DNA of 64,000 nt from Streptomyces sp. VRA16 Mangrove soil. GTDB taxonomy: Bacteria > Actinomycetota > Actinomycetes > Streptomycetales > Streptomycetaceae. Location of the stretch: assembly GCF_017377775.1 (NCBI RefSeq), contig NZ_JAFVLN010000014.1:1-64000 (forward strand). Direction: 5' to 3'. Positions 43,533 to 51,940 of the stretch are shown here, one piece after another (position 1 is the first letter of the stretch; every line of letters starts with the position of its first letter). Made by a program: the position numbers and the translations under genes. Below the pieces are notes generated by a model, which searched no databases, was not told the origin of the DNA, and was given only the letters and a program-made list of their open reading frames with translations.

Positions 43533-43943
43533 GGGGGTCTCCTGAGGGACGGACGATATGACACACACAGGCAGGTCATGCACATGACACATCCGGAATG
43601 AGCTATCCGGCATCACACATCCGGAATCGCACATCCGTGATCACACTTCAGGACACGTGACGACCCATCATGTTCGACATCACGAATGGTAGTCGCAATG
43701 ACGGACGAGGCTTGATGATAGGAAGCCCCACAGGAGTGTCAACGGTTTGCGCACGGGCGGCTCGGGGCGCGGTGCGGCCCCGCACTCAGCGGCGGATCAC
43801 CAGGGCACCACACCGTGCCGGTCACGGAAGGTCGCACCGACGGCTCCCCGCCCCCGGGTCCGGGTCTGCTGTCCACACCGTGACACGGCCGGGCCGGTCG
43901 CCCGAAACCCTCGGCCCCGTACGGAACGCCGCCCGCTCGACCT
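43533..43943. other. 411-bp intergenic region upstream of the arabinofuranosidase
   Basis: Contains the 4 x 14-bp repeat at 43591-43646, then AT-richer sequence (43680-43740) unlike the flanking DNA, where a promoter for the minus-strand gene is likely, and then GC-rich sequence up to the glutaredoxin stop. No gene is supported. Confidence 0.65.
43591..43646. repeat. Four tandem 14-bp units starting ATCCGGNAT
   Basis: Units begin at 43591, 43605, 43619 and 43633: ATCCGGAATGAGCT, ATCCGGCATCACAC, ATCCGGAATCGCAC, ATCCGTGATCACAC. The period is exactly 14 bp and each unit has ATCCGGNAT, a near-palindrome. It lies 59-114 nt before the arabinofuranosidase ATG, probably in its promoter or leader. 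Likely a regulator-binding array. Confidence 0.75.
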
Positions 43944-44372
43944 TCACCGAAGGCGCGCCCGCACCCACGCCGGATCGGGATTCGTGCGCGCACGGCCCGC
44001 CAAGACGACCGTCGGCACGGTCTCGTCACCGTGGTTGACCGCCCGCACCGCCGCCGCGGCGGCCGGATCGCGCCAGATGTCGACCCAGTGGGCCCGGCGG
44101 GCATGGCGGCCGAGGCGGAACCGCAGGCGCAGGCAGTACGTGCAGCCCGGCCGCCAGTAGACGATCGGCCGCCCGTCGGCCGCGCTGCGGCGCTCGGCGT
44201 CCGACGCGCTGATCGAGCGGGGGAAGACCAGGGGCGAGTGCGCGGCAGCGAGCACCGCGAACACCAGCAGCTCGCCCCCGGCAAGGGCTCCGTGCCCCTG
44301 CAGGGTCAGCCCCGCCGCGACGATTGCGCCGCAGAGCACGAGCAGCGTCGGAAGGGTCCAGGCACGCGTCAT
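43944..44372 (-). CDS. Membrane-anchored glutaredoxin-like protein
   Basis: 142 aa. Two N-terminal hydrophobic segments (TLPTLLVLCGAIVAAGLTL and GELLVFAVLAAAHSPLV), then a glutaredoxin/mycoredoxin fold with the CxxC site in YWRPGCTYCLRLRF and TVPTVV before the end. The WRPGCTYC motif matches actinobacterial mycoredoxins, which use mycothiol. The membrane anchor suggests a role at the inner face of the membrane. Confidence 0.85.
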   Translation of the reverse strand: MTRAWTLPTLLVLCGAIVAAGLTLQGHGALAGGELLVFAVLAAAHSPLVFPRSISASDAERRSAADGRPIVYWRPGCTYCLRLRFRLGRHARRAHWVDIWRDPAAAAAVRAVNHGDETVPTVVLAGRARTNPDPAWVRARLR

Positions 44373-44407
44373 GGTGCGGCAGGCTACCGGTGGCGCCGGT
44401 CCCGCTC

Positions 44408-45427
44408 TCAGCCGGCCCGCGGGTGGGTGAGCCTGGCCAGCAGGTCGTCCAGGGCGACCAGGCCGGTGAGCCGGCCGCTGTCGTCGGCCACGACGGCGAG
44501 GGAGGCGCGGCGGGCGCGCAGTTGCTCGATGGCGTGTCCCGCGGTGTCGGTCTCCAGCAGCTCCGGTACGGGGCGGGCCAGTTCACGGGCGGTGACCCGG
44601 CGTCCGCGGGCCCGGGCGATCAGGGCGTCGCGGGCGTGCACCGAGCCGACGACCAGGGCTCCGTCCCGTACGAGAAGCCGGCTGCGGTCGGCGGAAGCGG
44701 CCGTGGCGAGGACGGTGTCGAGGTCCGCCCCGGCCGGCACGGCGGTGATCCGCGCCGCCGGCACCTGGAGTTCGCCGACGGGCGTGAGCGGTTCGACCAG
44801 CGAACTTGTGATCAGCTCGGAGTCGTCCTTACTGATCAGGCCGAGGCGCTCCGACTCGGCGACGAGGTGGGTGAGCCGTTCACGGTCGTGGACCTCGGTG
44901 AGCTCGTCGCGCGGGGTGACCCGGCACAGCCGTACCAGCGCGTTGCTCGCCCTGTTCAGCACTCCGATGATCGGGCGGACGGCCCTGACCAGCGCGCGGA
45001 ACGGCGGCGCGAGCAGCATCGCCGAGCGCTCCGGATGGGCGATCGCCCAGGACTTGGGGGCCATCTCCCCGACGACCATGTGCAGGAAGACGATCACGAT
45101 CATGGCGACGGCGAACGAGATCCCGTAGCTGAGGCCGCCGGGCAGGCCCCAGCTGTGCAGCAGCGGGTCGAGCGCGTGGGAGACGGCGGGCTTGGAGATC
45201 GAGCCGAGACCCAAGGTGCAGATGGTGATGCCCAGTTGGGCGCCCGCGAGCATCAGGGACAGCTCCCGCATGCCGGCCAGGGCGGCCTTGGCCCCGCGCT
45301 GCCCGTGCGCGGCCGCCTTCTCCAGCCGGTGCCGTTTGGCGGCGACCAGCGCGAACTCGGCGGCCACGAAGAAGCCGCTGCCGATCAGGAGGAGAACCGT
45401 GACGAAGAGGGCCATGGGGAAGCTCAT
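44408..45427 (-). CDS. CNNM/CorC-type membrane protein, short form
   Basis: 339 aa. Four helices of the DUF21/CNNM domain (FVTVLLLIGSGFFVAAEFAL, with GAQLGITICTLGLGSISKP), then an acidic-helix region and a pair of CBS domains (about 205-330). No C-terminal CorC_HlyC domain. The family is linked to Mg2+/Co2+ efflux or resistance. Its ATG overlaps the stop of the long paralogue (ATGA). It may form heteromers with it. Confidence 0.9.
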   Translation of the reverse strand: MSFPMALFVTVLLLIGSGFFVAAEFALVAAKRHRLEKAAAHGQRGAKAALAGMRELSLMLAGAQLGITICTLGLGSISKPAVSHALDPLLHSWGLPGGLSYGISFAVAMIVIVFLHMVVGEMAPKSWAIAHPERSAMLLAPPFRALVRAVRPIIGVLNRASNALVRLCRVTPRDELTEVHDRERLTHLVAESERLGLISKDDSELITSSLVEPLTPVGELQVPAARITAVPAGADLDTVLATAASADRSRLLVRDGALVVGSVHARDALIARARGRRVTARELARPVPELLETDTAGHAIEQLRARRASLAVVADDSGRLTGLVALDDLLARLTHPRAG

Positions 45428-46782
45428 GAGCGGGCCTCCTTCCCGGGCTCGGGCGTGGCGGTCGCGGGCGGTCTGCGGGCCAGGTGGACGCGCTCGGGGA
45501 CGTGCCGGTCGAGCGAGCGGACCTCGATGACGGCCCGGTCGCCGTCGGCCAGGTCGAGGACGAGACGGTCCCCGATCGCGGGGAAGCGGCCCAGGCGGTC
45601 CACGATCAGGCCGGCCACGGTCGCGTAGTCCTCGTCCGCGGGCAGCTCGACACCGGTGGCGTCCGCGATCTCGTCGAGGCGGCGCCCGGCGTCGACCAGC
45701 CAGCCCGCACCGTCCGCGTCCGGGGTCGCCGGCGGCATCTCCCGGTCACTCTCGTCGGCGATGTCTCCCACCAGTTCCTCGGCGATGTCCTCGTACGTGA
45801 CGACCCCGGCCACGCCGCCGTGCTCGTCGAGGACGACCGCGAACTCGTCGCCCGCCTCCCGCATCCGGTCGACGGCGTACGGCAGCCGCAGCGTGTCGGG
45901 CAGCAGCAGCGGCCTGCGGGCGAGGCCGGCGGCCGTGGTGGTCCCGTACCCGGCCTGCTCGAGCCGCAGCAGGTCGCGGACGCCGAGGACACCGGTGATG
46001 TCGTCGGGGTGGTCGCCCAGCACGGGGTAGCTGGAGTGGCCGTGGACGGCGATCAGCTCGATCGCCTCGGCGGCCGTGGCGTCCTTGCGGACGAAGACGG
46101 CGTCGGCGCGCGGCACCATCACCTCGTCCAGCGTGCGCTCGTTGAACTCCAGCGCGTGGTCGAGGAGTTCGGCCGTCTCACGGGACAGCTCGCCCTGCTG
46201 ACGGGACTCGCCGATGAGGTGGCTCAGCTCCTCCAGGGTGGCGCCGTGGTGGAGCTCCTCGACCGGCTCGATGCCGACCTTGCGCAGCAGCCGGTTCGCG
46301 GCGCCGTCGAAGAGGTGCACGACCGGCCCGACCACCTTGAGATACACGACGGTGGAGCCGGCCAGCGCCTTGGCGAGGCGCTCGGGGACGGCGAGGGCGA
46401 GGTTCTTGGGCGCCAGTTCACCGAGCACCATCTGCACGACGGTGGCCAGGACGAACGCCAGGATCAGCGCGACGGTGGTGACGGCCGCGTCCGGCAGCCC
46501 GATCCCGGACAGGGCCGGGCGCAGCAGCGCCGAGACGGACGGCTCCGCGAGGAAGCCCACGACAAGGCCGGTGACCGTGATGCCGAGCTGGGCGCCCGAC
46601 AGCATGAAGGACAGCCGCTCCAGCACGGTGAGCGCCTTGGCCGCCTTCTTGTCGCCCGCCTCCGCCTGCCGCGCCAGGGCCAGCCGGTCCACCGCGACGT
46701 ACGCGAACTCCTGGGCGACGAAGTATCCGGTGCCCGCCGTCAGCACGAGGACCGCCAGCAGGCCGAGCACGGCACCGAGCAC
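45424..46782 (-). CDS. CNNM/CorC-type membrane protein, long form
   Basis: 452 aa. CNNM membrane domain (LTAGTGYFVAQEFAYVAVDR, SGAQLGITVTGLVVGFLAEP, VLGELAPKNLALAVPERLAK), CBS pair (about 210-340) with MVPRADAVFV and DEHGGVAGVVTYEDI, and a C-terminal CorC_HlyC domain (about 355-440). Hemolysin-family name is historical. Starts with GTG 31 nt after a strong 9-bp hairpin; the pair is transcribed long then short. Confidence 0.9.
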   Translation of the reverse strand: MLGAVLGLLAVLVLTAGTGYFVAQEFAYVAVDRLALARQAEAGDKKAAKALTVLERLSFMLSGAQLGITVTGLVVGFLAEPSVSALLRPALSGIGLPDAAVTTVALILAFVLATVVQMVLGELAPKNLALAVPERLAKALAGSTVVYLKVVGPVVHLFDGAANRLLRKVGIEPVEELHHGATLEELSHLIGESRQQGELSRETAELLDHALEFNERTLDEVMVPRADAVFVRKDATAAEAIELIAVHGHSSYPVLGDHPDDITGVLGVRDLLRLEQAGYGTTTAAGLARRPLLLPDTLRLPYAVDRMREAGDEFAVVLDEHGGVAGVVTYEDIAEELVGDIADESDREMPPATPDADGAGWLVDAGRRLDEIADATGVELPADEDYATVAGLIVDRLGRFPAIGDRLVLDLADGDRAVIEVRSLDRHVPERVHLARRPPATATPEPGKEARS

Positions 46783-46812
46783 CTCACACCACCCCGCCGT
46801 GTGCCGTGCTCA

Positions 46813-46837
46813 CGCCGGGCCGGTGCGGGGCCCGGCG
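46813..46837. other. 9-bp GC hairpin in the leader of the long CNNM gene
   Basis: CGCCGGGCC and GGCCCGGCG pair perfectly around a 7-nt loop, 31-55 nt upstream of the minus-strand GTG. It is too close to the start to be a terminator for that gene and could affect translation, or it may end transcription from the terD side. Confidence 0.5.
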
Positions 46838-47043
46838 GGGTGGTCGGGGACTGTGTCCCGCGGGGTCCGTCGATCTGGCGGACAACCGGTCACTCCTTCG
46901 CGCTTTACTTCCTCTTTGCCTTCACGGAGAGAACGGACGCCGCCGTTCCGGTGTTCCCGCCCACTGTCCGACGCCGCTGTGCGACGCGCCACTCGGCCCC
47001 GGACCCCCGGAATCGCGGAGGGGGAGGAGGAAGGCGGCCCCGG

Positions 47044-47619
47044 TCAGACGTTCACGCCGAAGTCCTGCGCGATGCCCCGCAGACCCGAGGCGTACCCCTG
47101 GCCGACCGCGCGGAACTTCCACTCGGCGCCGTGCCGGTACAGCTCCCCGAAGACCATCGCCGTCTCGGTGGAGGCGTCCTCGGAGAGGTCGTAGCGGGCG
47201 AGCTCGGCACCGCCCGCCTGGTTCACGACGCGGATGAAGGCGTTGCGGACCTGGCCGAAGCTCTGGCCGCGCGACTCGGCGTCGTGGATCGAGACCGGGA
47301 AGACGATCTTGTCGATCTCGGCGGGCACGGCCGCCAGGTCCACCTTGACGCTCTCGTCGTCACCCTCGCCCTCACCGGTGAGGTTGTCGCCGGTGTGCTC
47401 GACCGAGCCGTCGGGGCTGGTGAGGTTGTTGTAGAAGATGAAGTGGCGGTCCGAGACGACCCTGCCGTCGGCGCCGCACAGCAGGGCCGAGGCGTCCAGG
47501 TCGTAGTCCGCGCCGGTGGTGGTGCGCACGTCCCAGCCCAGACCGACCACGACGGCGGTCAGCCCCGGGGCCTCTTTGCTCAGCGAGACGTTGCCGCCCT
47601 TGGACAGCGATACACCCAT
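47044..47619 (-). CDS. TerD family stress protein
   Basis: 191 aa, the family's usual length. MGVSLSKGGNVSLSKEAPGL, VGLGWDVRTT, DASALLC, the Ca2+-binding acidic motif region DDESVKVDL and the end RGIAQDFGVNV are all standard. TerD proteins bind Ca2+ and are linked to tellurite and general stress; Streptomyces has several copies. ATG at 47619 is fixed by family alignment. The 238-bp gap to the divergent blaI-type gene holds tandem repeats with a BlaI-like palindrome. Confidence 0.95.
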   Translation of the reverse strand: MGVSLSKGGNVSLSKEAPGLTAVVVGLGWDVRTTTGADYDLDASALLCGADGRVVSDRHFIFYNNLTSPDGSVEHTGDNLTGEGEGDDESVKVDLAAVPAEIDKIVFPVSIHDAESRGQSFGQVRNAFIRVVNQAGGAELARYDLSEDASTETAMVFGELYRHGAEWKFRAVGQGYASGLRGIAQDFGVNV

Positions 47620-47701
47620 GGCAGATCCCTTCTCCGTCGCGGCCGCCCGGACGGCGGGCCGCTTGGCCGATGCGAGCACGGAACGCTGCCCGCGCAGTGA
47701 A

Positions 47702-47752
47702 TCTACAGTCTTGTAGAAGTTACGGTCGACAGTCTTGTAGAAGGTACGGTCG
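47702..47752. promoter_or_regulatory. Tandem 24-bp repeats with BlaI-like palindrome
   Basis: Two 24-bp units (47705-47728, 47729-47752) differ at one base; each contains ACAGTCTTGTAGAAG. The first unit completes the palindrome TCTACAGTCTTGTAGA (47702-47717). The second has a degenerate left arm (CGACA). The TACA-N-TGTA core is typical for BlaI/MecI/CopY repressors, and a gene of that family starts 106 nt downstream. Probably the operator for terD, blaI or both. Confidence 0.65.
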
Positions 47753-47857
47753 ACCCGCGGGTCCGCCGGGGCCCGCCCTGCGACGACAGTGATATGAGTG
47801 GACGTCCGTGATGCCTCCGCGCCGGCGCGAGGCTCTGAACCCACCGGGAGGCGCAGC

Positions 47858-48247
47858 GTGCCGGAGTCCCGTCGTCGAGACCGTCGGCGCGCCCAAGGCG
47901 AGCTGGAGGCCCAGGTGCTGTCCGCGCTGTGCTCGGCGGACGGCCCGGTGACCGCCGGGTGGGTCCGCGACCGGGTCGGCGAGGATCTCGCGTACACGAC
48001 GGTGATGACGATCCTGGCCCGGCTGCACGCCAAGAACGCGGTCGCCCGGCGCCGCGAGGGCCGGTCGTTCGTGTGGACGCCCGTGGCGGACGAGGCCGGG
48101 CTCGCCGCCCTGAAGATGCGCAAGGTGCTCGACGCCGGGCCGGACCGCGAGGCGGTCCTGGCCAGCTTCCTCACGGCCCTGCCGGAGGACGACGAGCGGG
48201 TGCTGCGCGATCTGCTGCGCCGCGCCGACGAGGAAACGGCCGGCTGA
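47858..48247 (+). CDS. BlaI/MecI/CopY-type transcriptional repressor
   Basis: 129 aa: winged helix (GELEAQVLSALCSADGPVTA, then GEDLAYTTVMTILARLHAKN-AVARRREGRSFVW) and a dimerising C-terminus. GTG at 47858 with GGGAGG 6 nt upstream is the right family length. It is followed 4 nt later by an M56 peptidase, the classic BlaI-BlaR1-like pair, although this peptidase lacks a sensor domain. Such repressors bind TACA/TGTA palindromes, and two are visible in this window. Confidence 0.92.
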   Translation: MPESRRRDRRRAQGELEAQVLSALCSADGPVTAGWVRDRVGEDLAYTTVMTILARLHAKNAVARRREGRSFVWTPVADEAGLAALKMRKVLDAGPDREAVLASFLTALPEDDERVLRDLLRRADEETAG

Positions 48248-48251
48248 CCCC

Positions 48252-49184
48252 ATGGGCGTCTTCGTCTTCCTCCCGCTGGTCCTGCCGCTGACGGCGTGGC
48301 CGGTGGCCCGGCTCGCCGCCCAGCGGCTCCATCCGCGTACGGCGACCCGGCTGCTCACAGGGGTCGCGGCCGTCATGGCCGTGTGCAGCACCCTGTGTCT
48401 GGGGCTGCTGATGGTCGTCGGCACGGCGCAACTGCCGGGCAATCCGCTGCCGGACGGCTGGTCGGACCCCGAGGTGCGGGCCGCCGTCCCCGAGGACGAG
48501 ATCGCGGGCAAGGCCGCGATCCCCGCCCTGCTCGCCGTCGTCGTGGTCGGTGCGCGCACGCTGTGGCGGCACTTCGCGCTGCGCCGCCGCGCCCACGCGG
48601 CGCTCGCCGGACTGCCGCCCACCCAGGTCGCCGTGCTGCCCGACGCGCAGCCGTACGCCTACGCCCTGCCGGGCGGCGCGCGGGGCCGGGTGGTGGTGAG
48701 CACCGCGCTCCTCGACGGGCTGAGCGGCGCGGAGCGGCGGGCCGTGTTCGCGCACGAGCGCGCCCACCTCGCGGCCCGCCACCACCGTCATCTGCTGACC
48801 GTCCGGCTGGCCGCCCGGGCCAACCCCTTTCTGCGGCCGCTGAGTTCGGCCGTCGCCTACACCGCAGAGCGCTGGGCCGACGAGGACGCAGCGACACGGG
48901 TCGGCGACCGCAAGGTGGTCGCGCGGGCCATCGGCAAGGTGGCCCTGGCCGGTGGCGCGCTGCGCGAGCCGGCCTTCGCCGCCCTCGCGGCGCCGGGCCC
49001 GGTGCCCCGCCGGGTCATGGCCCTGCTGGCCCCGCCGCCCGCCGCGCCCGTCCGGCGGGCGGTCTTCACCACGGTGGGGCTCTCCGTCTGGACGGCGGGC
49101 GCGGGCGCCGCGCTCTCCGCCCTGGCGTCGGCGAACTCGGCGTTCACCCTGGCCCTCACCCTGCACGCGGCCACGCCCTTGTGA
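48252..49184 (+). CDS. M56 family zinc metallopeptidase
   Basis: 310-aa integral membrane peptidase: helices near 1-25, 35-60, 85-105 and 265-295, with the zinc motif HERAH (168-172) and a downstream WADEDAA Glu/Asp as third ligand. Related to the BlaR1 protease domain without the penicillin-binding sensor. It starts 4 nt after the repressor stop. Its likely role is to cleave or otherwise inactivate the repressor, but actinobacterial pairs of this type have few studied examples. Confidence 0.9.
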   Translation: MGVFVFLPLVLPLTAWPVARLAAQRLHPRTATRLLTGVAAVMAVCSTLCLGLLMVVGTAQLPGNPLPDGWSDPEVRAAVPEDEIAGKAAIPALLAVVVVGARTLWRHFALRRRAHAALAGLPPTQVAVLPDAQPYAYALPGGARGRVVVSTALLDGLSGAERRAVFAHERAHLAARHHRHLLTVRLAARANPFLRPLSSAVAYTAERWADEDAATRVGDRKVVARAIGKVALAGGALREPAFAALAAPGPVPRRVMALLAPPPAAPVRRAVFTTVGLSVWTAGAGAALSALASANSAFTLALTLHAATPL

Positions 49185-49203
49185 GCGGGGGCCGGGGCCG
49201 TCG

Positions 49204-50238
49204 TCATCCGGCCGCGGCGGCCGGCGCGGCCGGGCCCACGAGTTCGGAGAGCACGTCCTCCATCGTGACGAAGCCGATGACGGTCCCCTTGTCCCCGGTG
49301 ACCGCCGCCAGATGACCGCCCTGGGCGCGCAGCGCGGTGAGGGTGTCGTCCAGCGGGGTGTCGAGGCGGACCCGGGTCAGCGGGTGCAGCGCGGCGCGCG
49401 GGAAGGGCCGGTCGCGGTCGGCCGCGCCGAGGGTGTCCTTGATGTGGAGGTAGCCGAGGAGCGAGGTGCCGTCGGCCGCCGTCACCGGAAAGCGCGAGAA
49501 TCCGGCACCCGCGGCGGCCCGCTCCAGCTCGGCCGGGGTGGTCGCCTCCGTGACCGTACGCATCCTCCGCGCGGGCACGACGATCTCGCCGACCGGCCGG
49601 CTGCCCAGTTCCAGCGCGTCGCGCAGCCGTTCGCCGTCGGCGGGTGAGAGCAGGCCCGCCTCGCTGGAGTCGAGCACCATGCGGGCGAGCTGGTCGTCCG
49701 TGAAGACGGACTCGACCTCGTCCTTCGGCTCCACCTTCAGCAGCCGCAGCAGCGTGTTGGCGAAGGCGTTGATGCCGAAGACGACCGGCTTGAGGGCGCG
49801 GGTGAGGGCGACCAGCGGCGGGCCGAGCAGCAGGGCGGTGCGCACGGGCGCGGCGAGCGCGATGTTCTTCGGCACCATCTCACCGAAGAGCATGTGCGCG
49901 TACGTCGCCACGGCCAGCGCGATCACGAACGAGACCGGGTGGACCAGCGCGTGCGGCATGTGCACGGCCTCGAACGCGGGCTCCAGCAGATGGGCGATGG
50001 CGGGCTCCGCGACGGCGCCGAGCACCAACGACGAGACGGTGATGCCGAGTTGGGCGGTCGCGAGCATCGCCGAGAGGTGTTCGAGGGCCCACAGGGTGGC
50101 GCGGGCCCGCTTGTCGCCCTCCTGGGCCCGCGGCTCGATCTGGCTGCGGCGCACGGAGATCAGGGAGAACTCCCCGCCGACGAAGAAGGCGTTGGTGAGG
50201 AGGGTCAGCGCGCCGATGGCGAGTTGCAGCACGGTCAT
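49204..50238 (-). CDS. CNNM/CorC-type membrane protein, short form, second pair
   Basis: 344 aa with CNNM membrane domain (NAFFVGGEFSLISVRRSQIE, TAQLGITVSSLVLGAVAEPA, FGEMVPKNIALAAP) and a CBS pair; no CorC_HlyC domain. Organised like the 44408-45427 protein: downstream of and overlapping (ATGA) a long paralogue. Converges on the M56 gene with a 19-nt gap. Confidence 0.9.
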   Translation of the reverse strand: MTVLQLAIGALTLLTNAFFVGGEFSLISVRRSQIEPRAQEGDKRARATLWALEHLSAMLATAQLGITVSSLVLGAVAEPAIAHLLEPAFEAVHMPHALVHPVSFVIALAVATYAHMLFGEMVPKNIALAAPVRTALLLGPPLVALTRALKPVVFGINAFANTLLRLLKVEPKDEVESVFTDDQLARMVLDSSEAGLLSPADGERLRDALELGSRPVGEIVVPARRMRTVTEATTPAELERAAAGAGFSRFPVTAADGTSLLGYLHIKDTLGAADRDRPFPRAALHPLTRVRLDTPLDDTLTALRAQGGHLAAVTGDKGTVIGFVTMEDVLSELVGPAAPAAAAG

Positions 50239-51569
50239 CGGGCGTCCTCCAGCAGCTCATGGCCCTCGGTCACGGGCGCGGTGATGCGGATCCGGTCCGC
50301 ACGGTGGTGGTCGACGTCGAGCACCACGAGTTCCCAGCCGCCCAGGTCGAGGGTGTCGCCCCGGACCGGAATGCGGGCGAGCCGGGTGGCGACGAGTCCG
50401 GCCACGGTCTCGTACGGCCCCTCGGGCGCGGTCAGTCCTGTCTCCGCGAGCTGGTCGATGCGGACGCCGCCGTCGGCCTCCCAGACGCCGCGGCCGTCCC
50501 CGGCCGCGGGAGCGGGCTGCAGATCGGGGGTCTCCACCGGGTCGTGCTCGTCCCGCACCTCGCCGACGACCTCCTCCACGATGTCCTCCACGGTCGCCAC
50601 ACCCGCCGTGCCGCCGTACTCGTCGATGACGACGGCCATGGTGCGGGTCTCCCGCAGCCGCTCCAGGAGCCGGTCGGCGGGCAGGCTGTCGGGCACCAGC
50701 AGCGGCGCGGTCGCCAGGCCGGTGACCGGGGTCAGCCGGCGCTTGTCCGGTTCCAGGGCGAGCACGTCACGGATGTGGACGGTGCCGATGACGTCGTCGA
50801 GGCTATCGCGGTAGACGGGGAAGCGGGACAGGCCCGTGGCGTGCGTCAGGTTCGCGGCGTCGGCGGCCGTCGCGTGCGCCTCAAGGGCCTGTACGTCGAC
50901 GCGCGGCGTCATGACGTTCTCGGCGGTCAGCTCGCTCAAGTGCAGCGTGCGGACGAACAGTTCGGCCGAGTCCGCCTCCAGGGCGCCCTCGGCGGCGGAG
51001 TGCCGGGCGAGCGCGACGAGCTCCTCCGGACTGCGGGCCGACGCCAGCTCCTCGGCGGGCTCCAGGCCGAAGCGGCGCACGAAGCGATTGGCCGTGTTGT
51101 TCAGATGCCGGATGAACGGGCCGAAGGCGGCGGTGAAGCCGCGCTGCGGACCGGCCACGGCCTTCGCGACCGCCACCGGCCGGGAGATCGCCCAGTTCTT
51201 CGGCACCAGTTCGCCGACCACCATGAGGATCACCGTGGACAGCGCGACGCCGAGCACGGAGGCCACGGACGAGGCGGCACCGCCCAGGCCGATCGCCGCC
51301 AGCGGTCCGCGCAACAGCGCGGCCAGCGACGGCTCGGCGAGCATGCCGATCACCAACGAGGTGACCGTGATGCCGAGTTGAGCCCCGGAGAGCTGGAACG
51401 TGAGGCCGCGTACGGCCTTCAGCGCGCCGCCGGCGCCCCGCTCCCCCGCGTCCGCCGCCCGCTCCAGATCCGCGCGCTCGACGGTGGTCAAGGAGAACTC
51501 GGCGGCGACGAACAAGGCGCAGGCCAGCGTCAGGAGCAGGGCCGACAGCAGCAACAGCACCTCGGTCAC
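50235..51569 (-). CDS. CNNM/CorC-type membrane protein, long form, second pair
   Basis: 444 aa: CNNM domain (CALFVAAEFSLTTVERADLE, SGAQLGITVTSLVIGMLAEP, VVGELVPKNWAISRPVAVAK), CBS pair (MTPRVDVQALEAHA..., DEYGGTAGVATVEDIVEEVV) and CorC_HlyC domain. GTG start. Preceded by a leader of about 140 nt that can fold into hairpins. Paralogous to the 45424-46782 gene. Confidence 0.9.
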   Translation of the reverse strand: MTEVLLLLSALLLTLACALFVAAEFSLTTVERADLERAADAGERGAGGALKAVRGLTFQLSGAQLGITVTSLVIGMLAEPSLAALLRGPLAAIGLGGAASSVASVLGVALSTVILMVVGELVPKNWAISRPVAVAKAVAGPQRGFTAAFGPFIRHLNNTANRFVRRFGLEPAEELASARSPEELVALARHSAAEGALEADSAELFVRTLHLSELTAENVMTPRVDVQALEAHATAADAANLTHATGLSRFPVYRDSLDDVIGTVHIRDVLALEPDKRRLTPVTGLATAPLLVPDSLPADRLLERLRETRTMAVVIDEYGGTAGVATVEDIVEEVVGEVRDEHDPVETPDLQPAPAAGDGRGVWEADGGVRIDQLAETGLTAPEGPYETVAGLVATRLARIPVRGDTLDLGGWELVVLDVDHHRADRIRITAPVTEGHELLEDAR

Positions 51570-51620
51570 CGGTCCACCCCCTCGAACGCGCTCGGGCCGG
51601 CGGTGGTCGGTCGACTACTG

Positions 51621-51650
51621 GGAGGCTCACCCATCGCGGGCTGTGGCTCC
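51621..51650 (-). ncRNA. Structured leader element upstream of the CNNM gene, candidate cis-regulatory RNA
   Basis: On the minus strand GGAG...GCCC-GCGAT-GGGT...CTCC can form a two-part stem with an internal loop, 52-81 nt before the GTG. A second small hairpin (GGATCCCCCGATCC) lies further upstream near 51666-51679. I do not recognise a known riboswitch class. A metal-sensing leader would suit a Mg2+/Co2+-related gene, but this is speculative. Confidence 0.3.
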
Positions 51651-51829
51651 TTCTCGTTCGGAGGATCGGGGGATCCTGAGGGTCAGCCGGGGACGAGGCC
51701 CCGTACAGCAAGGGTAAAAGCACAGTAAAATGCGCTCGTCAAGAGGGTGCGAGGCCGCCCCGGACGACACCTTTCGGACTTTCCCGCACCGGCGGCACGG
51801 TCCGGCCCACGCGACCCCTACGCCCCGCC

Positions 51830-51852
51830 TATGCTTCTACACGACTGTAGAA
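51830..51852 (+). promoter_or_regulatory. Spo0M promoter -10 with BlaI-like operator
   Basis: TATGCT at 51830-51835 is a good -10. The perfect palindrome TTCTACACGACTGTAGAA (51835-51852; 7-bp arms, CGAC centre) starts at its last base and covers the expected transcription start, so binding would block initiation. It shares TCTACA-N4-TGTAGA with the site at 47702, only the spacer and outermost bases differing. Confidence 0.6.
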
Positions 51853-51940
51853 CGCAGATGTCCGGCCCCGTGTTCCCGGGCGTCCGCACGCCCCTCCTCA
51901 CCCTCGTACGCACCCAGCACATAAGGGAGTGAACGCCTCG

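Larger units (their letters stand above)
51570..51940. other. 371-bp divergent intergenic region
   Basis: Holds the leader of the long CNNM gene with a hairpin at 51621-51650, two similar AT-rich words (GTAAAAGCAC, GTAAAATGCG) near 51713-51734 that may include its promoter, and the Spo0M promoter with the BlaI-like palindrome at 51835-51852. No gene is supported. Confidence 0.65.
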
